From contig NC_060110.1 of NCBI RefSeq assembly GCF_021155765.1, positions 20,358,001-20,422,000 on the forward strand: a DNA stretch of 64,000 nt, written 5' to 3'. Origin of the DNA: Diprion similis. Taxonomy: Eukaryota; Arthropoda; Insecta; Hymenoptera; Diprionidae. Below the pieces are notes generated by a model. That model saw only the letters and a program-made list of their open reading frames with translations. It was not told where the DNA came from and searched no databases. Numbering within the stretch: position 1 is the first letter of the stretch; every line of letters starts with the position of its first letter. Made by a program: the position numbers and the translations under genes. Positions 26,101-37,699 of this stretch are shown in pieces.

Positions 26101-29100
26101 GTAGCGTCTACTTAAAGTAATCAAGTATTACAGGCGATCCGGGACATGTATATGCACCGGGCAGATAATCCCTGTAGACGACGTATAATTCCCGTGTACA
26201 AGCTGCCAACCTTGAACAACTACTTGTAATTTCAAATCACTCGGAGGTATGCGGAGCTAATTGGAAATACTAAGTCATTTCGTGTGTACAACTACTTTCC
26301 CTAATTGAATCGTCCCGCAGCTTCTCGAGAGAAGCTCGTCCGGAGGTTTTGCTCCGAGCTTAAACGCGGAGCCGCGTTATTCGTTGTTCGTTGGACATAT
26401 AATGAAATGACAGCGAGCTATAAATCCCCCTGTGCGCTTGATCGCCGGCCTGGCCGTTGACAACGGGGGTTGAGGGTGGCAGTCGAGGGGTTTGGCGAAG
26501 GTGGGACAGGTGCAAGTGACGCCTTTGATCTCTGATGAGATGACGCTTGCGGCCGGCGTTGGTGGGACGAGTAATTATCGAAACATGGAAATTTCGAACG
26601 ATTGTTACATCGCGCCGCGGTTAAAAGTTAATTGAAAAACAAAAAGAACTATCCCATTGATCAAAGAGGATTCCGTACATTTTTCTACTCATACTACTAT
26701 ACAGAACCGTTGCGTACATGGACGAAACGCTGCAACCCATGCTGACGTGACGGACAAACTTGGGTCGCGGATAAACCAAAAAAAAAATTCCCAATGGGTT
26801 CGGAATCGCGTGCTAGCTGTTGACGACAAATTGAGGGTTAAAATGCAGTCGGTAAATAGTCGGACGGACAGAACGAAGGGTGATTGCTATCTAGGCGGTT
26901 AGGGATTATGACCCTAATTTGAACTAGGTATCTATGTATGTACCGATGCGCGCTAGGGCGAACGAATCAACGAATTAATCTATGCATTGTGTGAGAGACG
27001 GATTTATACTTTCGATGTGTATAACAGACCTATATAGTCAAACTAAGAGCTCGAAGAGCCAGGACTAAATGACGTGCGCCAATTCGTTCGACGATGATGA
27101 GATGAGTCGTGAAGCGATAAGCGGAATTTGTAGTTTACAAGGTGAATTCTGCGCGATTTTCTTCTCTTTATTCCTGAAATTGAAGAACATCGTTGGGCAA
27201 ACGACTCGTGTATACGTGCTATAAATCATTCTCACTCTCGTATCTTTTTGGACGCCGATAAATCAAGCCTCGTAGACGTCTTAAACTCCTTTTAATTTTC
27301 CTGACGCAGTTTCGGAGCGATTTCAAGCGGTTTCTATACTCCAAAACCCTTCTTTTCGTCTTTCTTTTACCGCTCTCTTCTCTTCTTCTCGCTTTGAGCT
27401 CGGAGAGATTCCTAAATTGCCGCGCGATATTTCATCGTTGGAGGAAAATAATTTCATAATTTTGTTTTATGCCCATATACCTATGTATATATATATATGT
27501 ATATATACATTCTGAATGCTCCGTCGACCATCACGGACAATTATCCTTGATTGATTGACGTAAGAAATCCTCAAATTCCAGCTGCATATCCTCCTCGTAA
27601 ACTCCTTCAACGCTACACTTAATACACGTTAATGTAATACAGTATCCATACACATGTAGATACTTTGAAGGAGAAATTTTCTTTTATTTTGCATTCTCCC
27701 ACACCTCAAAGCTATTCTAGTTCCCGATCAGGAATCGCACCTCTCATATAACTCTGTATTTCAGTAAAAAGAAATATTGGTTAGTTCTTCTATCACCCAA
27801 TAGATATAAGATAGCACCTGGAGGTGGTTTATCACGTAATATCAGGTCAAATCATTCTAACAACAATTGTCTAAGGATGTTAAAAATTTGACCAATAAAA
27901 ATAGATGCAGTTTCAAAAATCATTAAGTAAATTAAAAAATTATCAGGCGTCTTCTTCTTTTCAACATTTACATTATTACATTACTCAATATGTAAAAAGG
28001 GTGATTAGTCTATCGAGGTAACTCTCGACTCCAGATTGACAAGAGTTCAACCACAATCACATTGCAAGAACTCTAAACTGTGTGAAAAAACATGATAATA
28101 CTGACTGTTTTTAGACACTAGACACGTCGTATCATTTAACCGCATGCAAACCGTTGATCATAATTCACGAGTGAACGTACATTCATGTCGTAACTGATAT
28201 CAATAAAATGATGATAAATTAGTACTTAAGAACGGTGAAAGGTGTTCCATGCGAGTTGGAGAGACGTGAACAACCGCACTTGTAACAGGCCGAGTAGTAC
28301 GCTCTGTGCATCTGCACACTCTTTATATCTGTGTAAGACGCGTGTCAAAGTGCAGAGAGACGTAAGAGAAGAGACGAAAAGGGGACCAGATCATAAGACT
28401 CCGACCTACAACCCTAAACGTTCCAAGTGCTCGGGCAAGAATGTGTAATTAGGGGGCATAAAAATAACCACCGCCTACTCAGGGCACTTGCTGTTGTGTT
28501 CCAAGCGGGCACATCGAAATGCCTGGGTCATCGCACCCGCAACTTTGGTTCCCATCAATCTCTTCCGAGGTCTCGTCGGCTTTGGGTGCTTTTTTCCATG
28601 GACCGATTATACGAAACACGAAGAACACTTTGTTTTCAACGTTGTAAAAATATAATTGTTGGGTGGGTGGTTAGCCCGTGGTATATAGTTGCGGTTCGTG
28701 TAGAAGGCTGCTGGACCCAAAAGAACCTAAACCAAGCCGCAGAAAAGGAGCCAAGGCAGAATGATTCCCGGAATGGAAGAGTTCACGGCTAGCGCTGCTG
28801 CACCGGGGTTCAGGATTTCATATTCGCGTGAAACCCGGAGTTTCTTTGCTAAACTGGCTGCTCATTCCGAGTTCTGTGGTTCCACGATATTCGTGCACAC
28901 ACTCGCGTGTACATGCAAGAGCTGATTGCAGACATGTGGGTAAACACGAGTTGATCCAATAACTGCTGAATTAAAGTAGAACTCTTTCCAGCGATAATTC
29001 TTTCCAGACGCACTGTGACCAGGTCCCTAAGGACAACGGCGACGTGTGGCTGTCAATAACAAAGACTCGGCGTGAACACCCTCGGCCCGAGAAGAGGTCT

Positions 29101-32100
29101 GATCCTGTTAACAGGATCATCCCGGTGCCGCTAATATGCCGGTCGTGAGAAAGATCACAAACAGTAGTAAAGAGAATTGCTACAACCTGCAGCTAGGATT
29201 AACATAACGCGAGAAAAGTTTCGCTCTATCTGTAAAGGTAGACTTAGAGTGCACTTAAGGTAATCGACAATCGTTGTAATAATGTTAATTACTGGGATCT
29301 CAGCAATAGATAAAACAGTTGGAATTATCATTTTTGCGGCATAGTTGTACAGGTGGTTTCAATTACTAGTGCACCTAAACCATTTAACCGAAATATGGAT
29401 TTCCCTGGATCAAGATTTGAAACGTCAACGTTAATTACCGTTAACGCAATACTGTAAAGTAAGAATCGTATTAAAAAATTTGATGTACTTTGAGTGGTGA
29501 TCATTTTGACTTTAACATCCAATAATATCGGGAATATCGCGGACGAAAGGTTGACGCGCAATTCCAATGACATAATACTAGAATTCGAAACGGCCCGTCA
29601 CAATATTTGCATACGGGTATTATTTATGGAAGTTCCCAGGGGAAGGGCTGCTATGTCATGGTTATCCCGGAGGACTCTGGACGATCAAATCGCATTACGT
29701 GTGCGTTGCCCGATTAGCTATGCGCGTGCAAACGAAATTAACGTGGCCGCATCTTGACAGTTAGCGGTGAGTCAGTAATCGGGATGAGAAACTTATTCCT
29801 ACATTATAAGCGGGGTGAAACGGCTCTAAAAGAAATGATCTTTCGTCCACCTTTTCCGTCTTCTTACTTCCATCCTTATAGCAAAGCAAAGGAAGTAATT
29901 TCAGTTTCCGAGAAGCTTCAACCGCAACGCCGCGAAACCTTCGTCCACGCTGCTGGTTAGACCGAGTATTGCCGTCTTTGCCGCTTGACTTAACCTCATT
30001 TCCCGGATTTTTCTTACGTCTTTATTCGCTGTCTGCTCCTCCGGCCGCCTACTGTAGGTACGCTTTCTGAAGAACCTCAAATTACAGTGATTCTTCTTGC
30101 GTGTAATTTCACCAAGTAAAATCTTTGTTTTCTTTGTTTCCACGGGGTGGAGGTACCGAATAGACCGTTGTCTATACCATTGCGCTAGTCCACCTCCAGA
30201 TCGCCATTGCAGGTAATTCGTCAGAGCGTTTAAAGCTGTTGTAAAAGTCACCCCGTCCATAATGAGTTGTTGTTCAAATTTCTCATTTGATATAATGCAA
30301 GATTCAGAATCTCAATACAGACGAGTGATTTTCGTAAAAACGGAAACCCCCTTCACCCAAGTAAATTCATAATCTCAATGGCGGATGTTTTTCGTGGTGG
30401 ATTCATAATACGTCTTATGCTTGACTTAGAAATGCGAGGCGATGTGCATTACAATTTTCAACGTTCGCTAGAACGTCGTCCTAACGAGATGAGTTTTTTC
30501 AGTTTTTATTTTCATTTTTTTGTTACCTCTGCAAAGACTCATTTGCAGAGGGTCTTTTCACACTCCGTGTAATTCCGGAATCCTGGGAAAGGTGCAGTAA
30601 CGCCTCCGAGCAAAACCGCAAACGACAAATTGTATTTGTTTCTTGATGAGTCTTTTTCCTTACAGCTTGTAAGCGTTTTTTTTCTTTCTCTTTTTCTTTC
30701 GCAGCGAACAGCTCAGCTGCACGATATTTACGACGTCTTCGAAGATTTTCAAATGTCTATACCAAGAATCGAGAGCTGAACGCTACTGTCATGGAGTGTG
30801 AATCTTCATAGAACATCTAAAAGTCTTCTTCAGAGAAGCGAATAATCCTCCGGTACGTAGGCAAACAAGACGTCAGTGGTCCTCGTGCTACTTCGACTTC
30901 AACCCTCCTCGTTCATCCTCCTCACTCACACAACCCTCTTCATTCATGTTCGTAGGGTTTCCTTCCCCTTAACTTGGGAGGCGCTTTCGACGGCAGACTA
31001 ATGATTTGCAAACATCACCCCTTAGCTTGGCTCGTTTCGCTCATTACGAAGTTTTTACCGGGCGCGTTAGGCGCGAGCGAGGCGCAGACATCTTGAGGAA
31101 GCTTGAGAGGGGTTGGTAGCTTTTGTTCAACTTTTTAGGTTCACTTTATACCCACACCTAAGTCGCTTTGCTCGAAATATTACCAATGCACTACGTGGCA
31201 GTGACCAATTTTTTTGGTAAATTATTATTACACATGCCAAGCATCTTTCTATTTCGATATTTTTTCGTCTATTTCAACCTATTTACGTTTAAAAACGATA
31301 GAAAACTCGCTGATGAATACCAATAAAATTTCAATTAAAAATTGAAATAAGTATAAATCGCAATCTTGACAGTTAAACCCACCTTGAAAATTATCAGATT
31401 GTGAGTATATCATACAAATTGGGTCTTAATAAACCAGCGTGGATATTCTGCATTAACGTAACCGCATTGGAGAGAGAAACAATATTTGAAATGTTCTTAC
31501 GTTTATATTTTATAAAGAAAAAATCTAACTAAAGCAATATAGAATTAGTAGAAAGGTATTCCAGTGGTTAATGCATAAGCAAAGATTCGCCGAAATTTCT
31601 GTAGAGAATTCGCGTGACAAACTTAGCCAACAAGCCGAACCCCCAGAATAATTTTTACTCCCATATTTGAAACAAATTTTTCGTCACGTACCAATAATTC
31701 ATCAATTGATGCAAGCGAATCATATACTTTCTTCTGTGTCTTTATTTCATCTTATTCAGTAACCTGAAAAAAGTTTTACCAGTGAATTTCGAAACTCAAA
31801 ATTGGGTCCGGTCGGTGCAAACTTACAAGATTGAAGTTAGTAAGGTTGATGTAACGGGAAACGTAATGAAATACCATTTCGTTTGCTACTGTTGTATTAC
31901 TGTAAACGAGTTAAATTAGGAAAATGTGTTTGGTTTTTCCTGAATTATATCAATAGTTTACTAAATTTCATACCAATTTCTAGTTGCGAGATAACGATTC
32001 TTCGCAGAAATACATCGTTAAACTTAGGGCTCTTACAAAACTCTGCAACTCTACAGATTGCTTCTGAGCGCTGTTAATAACTGTCAGTGATGGTCAGTGA

Positions 32101-32579
32101 TCTCAAGCGTGAAACTGTAGAGTTCATTCATTCATATGGATTTGAATCGTCTTACAATTAGCAACACCGGGTATGAGAAGACGCAAACTAGTGATGATGG
32201 TGTTGTCATCTGCTTAACCATAATTGACAGATGATATTATCAGCAGTCGGTAAAACAGGAAATCACTGTAACGATGCATGCTACGCTACCGACAGATCAG
32301 GCAATACGTAAGGTAGCAAACCCTCTTACGAATATGCCATGTTTACTGAGTGAGTGCAACTATATTAGTAAAACGCGTAGAGCGGGTTGTAAATTAATTT
32401 GCCTATCATTAGGCACGATCTGTAATGGATGTGCATGATCAGGTATTACCTACATTTTTTCTCCCGCATACAAATACGTTAATTGTTCGATAAATGAAAC
32501 AGCATCAGAGCATCGCAATTTTGTACAGATACAGGACGTAGTCATAGTTAAATTATAATTAAGTGTCAAAGCAACTCAC
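23159..32579. other. Gene-poor stretch, no supported coding gene
   Basis: No frame resembles a known family, including the open stretches at 24,125-24,691, 28,427-28,792 and 29,901-30,260. A short TA/TATG tract lies near 27,480-27,510. If the exon at 32,580-32,676 is real, this is part of its downstream intron on the minus strand. Confidence 0.6.
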
Positions 32580-32676
32580 CTAGCACACAATCAGCAGAAT
32601 GTCCGTGGCCGATGGCCCCTAAAATTTCGATAGACCGAGTTGATTGTACCGTCGAGTTTCTGTCACTTCTCATCAT
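32580..32676 (-). CDS. Candidate first coding exon of an unidentified gene continuing left
   Basis: Two adjacent ATG codons (32,676-32,671 on minus) open 32 codons that run straight into a strong donor, CTAG|GTGAGT, leaving phase 1. The peptide starts MMRSDRNSTVQ and ends with IGHGHSADCVL; I do not recognise the family. An in-frame TAA lies further upstream. An inverse YY1-type element (33,373-33,382), which often marks promoters, lies about 700 bp upstream in the sense of this exon. No downstream exon was found, so the gene would continue through a long intron, perhaps beyond position 1. A chance open frame is quite possible. Confidence 0.3.
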
Positions 32677-33714
32677 CGTCAGAGTCACTTTGCTTTGTAA
32701 GCTTCCGACAGCGAAGCACTTACACTGTTTTACTGCAGCAAATGAAAATTAAAACAATTTGAATAAAAGTACGTCTTTGAAAACTTCACATCGCTGAATT
32801 GAAAATTGTTCAGATTAGGAGAAACATGTATTATTTCGCGATACGCGGGTAAAAGACAATGATGGATGCAAGCGACAACGAAATCACGAAAATAATAGGT
32901 TCAAATGTTGTATAAATGCATAGGATCCTTCATTATCACGATATTACAAAACACAATCCCGATGTTTGTAAGAATACGAAAAATCGCTATGTTTACACCT
33001 GAAGCCGGTTAACGCAACGGAGCAAAATCGTCTCTGACCTGTTCGCAACCGAGGCTCATAAGAGAATAAACATCAGTCCGTCCGAATCCAAAATCCAGGA
33101 ACTGTTCATCACTTCTCACCGTCTACAAAGTGTTCTTCATACGAGTATGAGACCGTTGACTTTGTTAGAAATCAGGACCGGTAATCGTTACTCGTATGAT
33201 TCACTCGATTGTTCGATCGGAGATATGATTCTATACCTTGTGTTCAACATGTTTGGCGTACTTTTCATACTGTTTACCAAGTTATTCACAAATAATTACG
33301 ACCGTGAGACAGGCTCGAAATAAGTTGTCGAAGAATTACCATTTTTGCCAAATCCAACGCATGATTACATGCAACATGGCGGACCGTTAATCGCGGTGCT
33401 CGGAAGTCGTATTGCATTTTTATATTTCAAAAATTTCGCAAATAAACCGTACGCACAATGGACAAGATCTGCAATTAGCAGTCTTGTATTTTTCGCGATT
33501 TTAAATCATCGACGATGCATTTTTTCAAACCTTCGATTGTTCTGATAGCAGGGCCATACAATACATAAACAGACGAGGATAAATGGGTTTTATTTACAAA
33601 TTACCGATTTATTACTAATAAACGAATTGATCAACAATAAACGTCCTTTACGCAATTCACTGAACGGTATTAAATGATAATTATTTGTACCGTTGCATTA
33701 TCCAATGATTAAAT
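32677..33714. other. Intergenic; possible minus-strand promoter and LYRM4 3' region
   Basis: No coding gene seen. On the minus strand CCGCCATGTT (33,382-33,373) is a YY1-type promoter motif. An AATAAA hexamer on the minus strand at 33,613-33,608 lies about 100 bp past the LYRM4 stop and is its likely poly(A) signal. Confidence 0.5.
33373..33382 (-). promoter_or_regulatory. YY1-type core promoter motif CCGCCATGTT
   Basis: The exact word CCGCCATGTT occurs on the minus strand, the same word as in the ATP9 promoter (46,822-46,831). It faces left, towards the candidate exon at 32,580-32,676, so it may mark that gene's transcription start. Confidence 0.4.
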
Positions 33715-34382
33715 CTATAGCGCTTTTTGCGGCGGCATTTTTTCTATCACAAGACCTCGAGTGCTGTAGAGATTCCCAATCGTCACTTGTCTTCTGATCA
33801 TATCCAGATTCGTCAATCCATAGTTATAACTTTCCTTTATCTTCTCTGCGTCCTGAAGCAATTTCTTTTCTCTGAATTCGTGACGGATTTTTCTAAGTGC
33901 GTACATTCTGGAAAACAAAATTAAATGTGCGACAATTAAAATCACATTTTCTGTCGACAGAGGCGACGACAGGGCGATACGTTGAAATTAGTCCGATAAG
34001 AATCGTAAAACCGTACGCGAAAAATTCTACCAAGAGTAAAGTCGTTTAAGAAAAAATTAATTCGGCTTTCGAACAAGGTTACTTTAGCGCGTTGACACTG
34101 TCCAGATTTATAAGAATTGTTTCAACAAATTTTACAAACAATGCCGGATGCACGTGGTTGTCAAATAGAAAGTCGCTCGTACTACGTTGCGTAAGCCGGA
34201 CAATGCGCGCCGGCATTGATCCTCGACTCTAGCGTGCGAAGGAAAATGAATATCGAGCCCCACCACATCTACGTATTTAGTTGGATATTTTGCACTTGCC
34301 TGTAATTATACGAATCCCATTTCTTGCTTTCTCTGATCATATTTCGGTAGAGATTGATGATCATTTCACGGGCGACAGCCAT
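33715..34382 (-). CDS. LYRM4: LYR motif-containing protein 4 (ISD11)
   Basis: Two exons: 34382-34300 and 33907-33715, giving 91 aa, the same length as human LYRM4. The family protein is the small mitochondrial-matrix partner that stabilises cysteine desulfurase NFS1 in the iron-sulfur cluster assembly complex and contacts acyl carrier protein. The start MAVAREMIINLYRNM contains the LYR motif at residues 10-12, and exon 2 has the conserved stretch DMIRRQVTIGNLYST. The start fits family length and alignment. Frame is kept by joining AAT TAC AG to A ATG TAC across an intron that starts GCAAGT rather than GTAAGT, so this is a GC-AG intron. It is divergently paired with FARS2. Confidence 0.94.
34298..34299 (-). 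other. LYRM4: Non-canonical GC donor of the LYRM4 intron
   Basis: Minus-strand sequence at the junction is TACAG|GCAAGT. Only this position keeps the N-Y-R-M-Y reading of the family; the acceptor TTTTCCAG| at 33,908 is canonical. The rest of the donor (AG before, AAGT after) is a strong match, as is usual for GC-AG introns. Confidence 0.88.
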
Positions 34383-35118
34383 GATTCCTGGTAGCTAAAC
34401 AAACCACTCGATTGCCAGTTCTGCCAACATGGTAAGAAATTAAACACAATCGAAAATTCAGACAGTAAAATTGAAAATTTGCTGTTTTAAGGATCACAAT
34501 TCTCTCTGGACAATCATGCAGACCAAAAATTGACGATAATAATATCTTATTTCATAAACCCAACAATGTCATACCTCGTGGCAGAGAAAAATTGAAGGCA
34601 TTGAATGGAAGTTGTAGGTGGAAAACACAACTCTTGACCCGATGAAAACCCAGGTGTGTATGATAGCAGGCCATCTAGAGGGGCCTTTAAAAAGTAACAA
34701 CAGTTAACCTAACCCTAATTTCACACTGTAAAAGAATTTTTATATTGTGTGAAATATTTACCGTAGTAAATTGCATTTGGAATTCTTTTAGATAATATGT
34801 GACAAGACTGTGAGACAGAAACATGATGTGCTCGTTGGTTTATGTAATCTAACCTTATTTCAGTTTCAAATACGTGATTGGAATTATATCACCGGCGATT
34901 CTCGGTGTCTTGTTTAATTAAATTGATTAAAGATGATTTCTCATACACAGTTGTTAAGGTACGCATTCAGAGATAATTTCCAAAACCGATTGCTCTATGT
35001 GATTATAAAACTTTTTTTTAGAAAAAATAAACAAACACATGTTTTTGTTCAGGTATTCTTGGCTCATTTCATAGGACAACAAAGTAACATAATCTTTATA
35101 ATAAATTGCAGATACAGT
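34383..35118. promoter_or_regulatory. LYRM4/FARS2 divergent promoter and FARS2 5' leader
   Basis: The LYRM4 ATG is at 34,382 (minus) and the FARS2 reading frame starts at 34,933 or 35,119 (plus). A plus-strand donor-like site, AACATG|GTAAGA at 34,431/34,432, could end a non-coding first FARS2 exon only about 50 bp from the LYRM4 start codon. The two transcription starts would then be nearly back-to-back. The word AACCTAACCCTAA lies near 34,704-34,716. Confidence 0.6.
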
Positions 35119-36650
35119 ATGCTCAAAACCATACAACATGCCTGCGTGCGGATTTCGTCCGCTAGACTATGTTCCCTTGCATCGAAACTGTTGAAAAAGG
35201 GACAGAAGCTTGAACTTCTCGACCAGAAATACCCAATAGACGAATGGACAACTGTGACAAAGAGGATACGTCAATATCCTGGAAAAAACTTACATTTAAA
35301 ACCTTATCACCCATTGTCGTTCATAAGACAACGGATCGCAGATTATTTTTACAAAGCTTATCCAAATAAAGTGGGAAATCCAATATTCAGTGTCCACGAT
35401 AATCTCAGCCCAATTGTCACGGTCCAACAAAATTTTGACTCACTCCTTATACCAAAAGATCATCCCAGTCGAAGTAAAAGTGATTGCTATTATATCAACT
35501 CTGAAACTTTACTCAGAGCTCATACAACGGCTCATCAAGCAGAACTAATCCTGATGGGACTGAACAACTTCTTAATCGTCGGTGACGTTTATAGAAAAGA
35601 TGATATTAATTCAACGCATTATCCTGTATTTCATCAAGTGGATGGTGTCAGACTTCGAACACAAGATGAGATATTTGAAAATGTGGAGGACTCTGAAAAC
35701 TTCAGATTATTTGAACACAGGGAATTGGACAGTCCTGATAAACAAGGCTGCCATACTTTGGATGCGACAAAAATTATGGAACATGAATTAAAATCCTGTC
35801 TAGTCGGATTAGTAAAAAGTTTCTTCGGTCAAGGTGCATCTCAATTCGAATAATTTTTTTTCAGCTCATTATTCGAGCGTACTGGAATAGTTTGAAAATC
35901 ACCACTTGATCTGTACGTTATAATGTGTCATTCACTTTCATAGATGTTAAATATCGATGGGTTGACGAATACTTTCCATTCACTCACCCGTCTTGGGAGT
36001 TGGAAATTTTGAGGTTCGATGAATGGCTAGAGGTCCTAGGATGTGGTATAATACGGCAGGAAATTTTGCAAAAATCTGGGGCTGGCGATCGTATGGGATG
36101 GGCATTTGGCGCGGGCTTAGAACGTCTAGCCATGTTGCTCTACTCTATACCAGACATCAGACTGTTTTGGAGTGAAGATCCTGGTTTTTTAAACCAATTT
36201 AAGGTCGAGGATTACAACTCACCAATTGTATTCAAGGTAATGTACAGAAACGTTTAGTTTCAACTTGATTGAATTTAAATATTCATCTGTTTGTTCTATT
36301 TGTTCAGTTGCTAAGGGGTAAGCTGTCATGAGATATGACTAATGAATAATATTTTTCAGCGAGTCAGTATCTATCCACCATCCTCAAATGATATAAGTTT
36401 CTGGCTGCCAAACGAGACGGATTTCACGCCGAACGATTTTTTTGAAATAGTCAGGGATATTGGTGGGGATATGATCGAGCAAGTCGAATTGTTAGACGAC
36501 TTTGTTCATCCGAAAACTAACCGCAGGTCACATTGTTATAAAATTACATATAGACACATAGAACGCACTTTGACAAAATTCGAAGTTAATACTATTCACC
36601 AGAAAATCGGAAGAGCTGTTCAGGATAAATTCAATGTTGAGATTAGGTAA
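35119..36650 (+). CDS. FARS2: Phenylalanine-tRNA ligase, mitochondrial
   Basis: Monomeric class II synthetase that charges mitochondrial tRNA-Phe. Exons 35119-35833, 35944-36236 and 36360-36650 give 432 aa (human about 451). Class II landmarks: FHQVDGVRL (motif 2 area) and [16 protein letters not shown] (motif 3, ATP-binding Gly-rich strand with the conserved Arg). The C-terminal ferredoxin-fold anticodon-binding domain runs from about NDISFWLP to the end. Junctions are phase-consistent (GGT CAA G|AT GTT; TTC AAG|CGA). The N-terminus is Arg/Lys-rich, as expected for mitochondrial import. An alternative start at 34,933, spliced 34,958 to 35,112, stays in frame and adds 11 residues (443 aa). 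An AATAAA lies just after the stop (about 36,662). Confidence 0.96.
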
Positions 36651-37699
36651 TTTGAAATATTAATAAATCATGTTTACTTACAGAACGCTATCTTAATTAG
36701 AACTATACCCTGCAAACCATTCTTAGTTCTATAATAAGGATTTTAAAGTAATTAATATATTATTTTATTTCGCATAAATTAACTAAAAACAGATTATATA
36801 ATAACATATGTATGCATGTATACATGTATATTTATAATTAGTTATTAATCTTATTTTAGTCATCGTTTCTGTGTATACTTTTAGATGTCTCTATAACATG
36901 ATCACAAAAGATTTTTTCAGGAAAAAAATATGTTCATGTCTCATGGCTCTAATGGTACGCAGAGAAATTAAAATTTGATTTTTAAGTCTAGTATGCGACG
37001 TACCTGGATCCGTTTAGAACTACTTGTCTCGTTTCATAATTAAATTATCAGAAATATAAGCAAAGCAAGCTTGTTAGGCGAACCTTGCAGTGAATTACAA
37101 AGCTTTTCAAAACGTACCTATTATACTAATGCAGAATATTTTCAAAGTCCCCTTGACTGCCTTGATTAATATTGATAGGACACTGCCAATAACTGTCTGA
37201 ATTATAACTTTTTTTTTTGATCAGGTAACTTATAAAACAGCAGCATGCAAAAATGTTTCAGCATTGTATTATTAGAAAATGAACCACTACAGTTTCAAAG
37301 CAGCTTTCAACTTTTGCTATGTTCGTATTTTTTATGGTGAGTATTTACACACACGAGAAAACTGTCCAACTTCAAAAGTTTTTTCTCATCTATGGTAGAA
37401 GACCATTTATACTTGGATGTAATAAAAATCTAGTGTTTCCACGGAAAACATTAATTACAGTATCCCAGTTTGAGTAATTAAGACAAGGCCCATAAATTCG
37501 TATCGAGTGAGTTTGCCTAGACCTTGTTTTTAATTTACGTGAGTGCCGTAAAATGCTTTGACGATTAATATAGTATGTGTATAATATTTTAGGTAATCAG
37601 TAATTTTTTGTGACAATTTATTACTAAATAATTGATCCTTCAGGGTAAAGTTTTTCTTGATTACGCATATCCTCTGGTAAAATTTTATCACATTAAACT
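36651..37699. other. Intergenic between convergent FARS2 and ATP9
   Basis: AT-rich, no coding gene. It contains 3' UTR material of both genes. AATAAA on the minus strand at 37,622-37,617, about 80 bp past the ATP9 stop, is its probable poly(A) signal. A short ATGTATGCATGTATA microsatellite-like patch lies near 36,805-36,830. Confidence 0.7.

Noticed and set aside
30145..30205. Nested inverted repeats (GGAGGT/ACCTCC around ATAGAC/GTCTAT) with an A-box-like TAGCGCAATGG on minus
   Set aside because: No B-box and the overall length does not allow a tRNA; could be a SINE fragment but evidence is too thin.
34706..34716. CCTAACCCTAA, reminiscent of telomere repeats
   Set aside because: Under two units and mixed TTAGG/TTAGGG; no interstitial telomere array.
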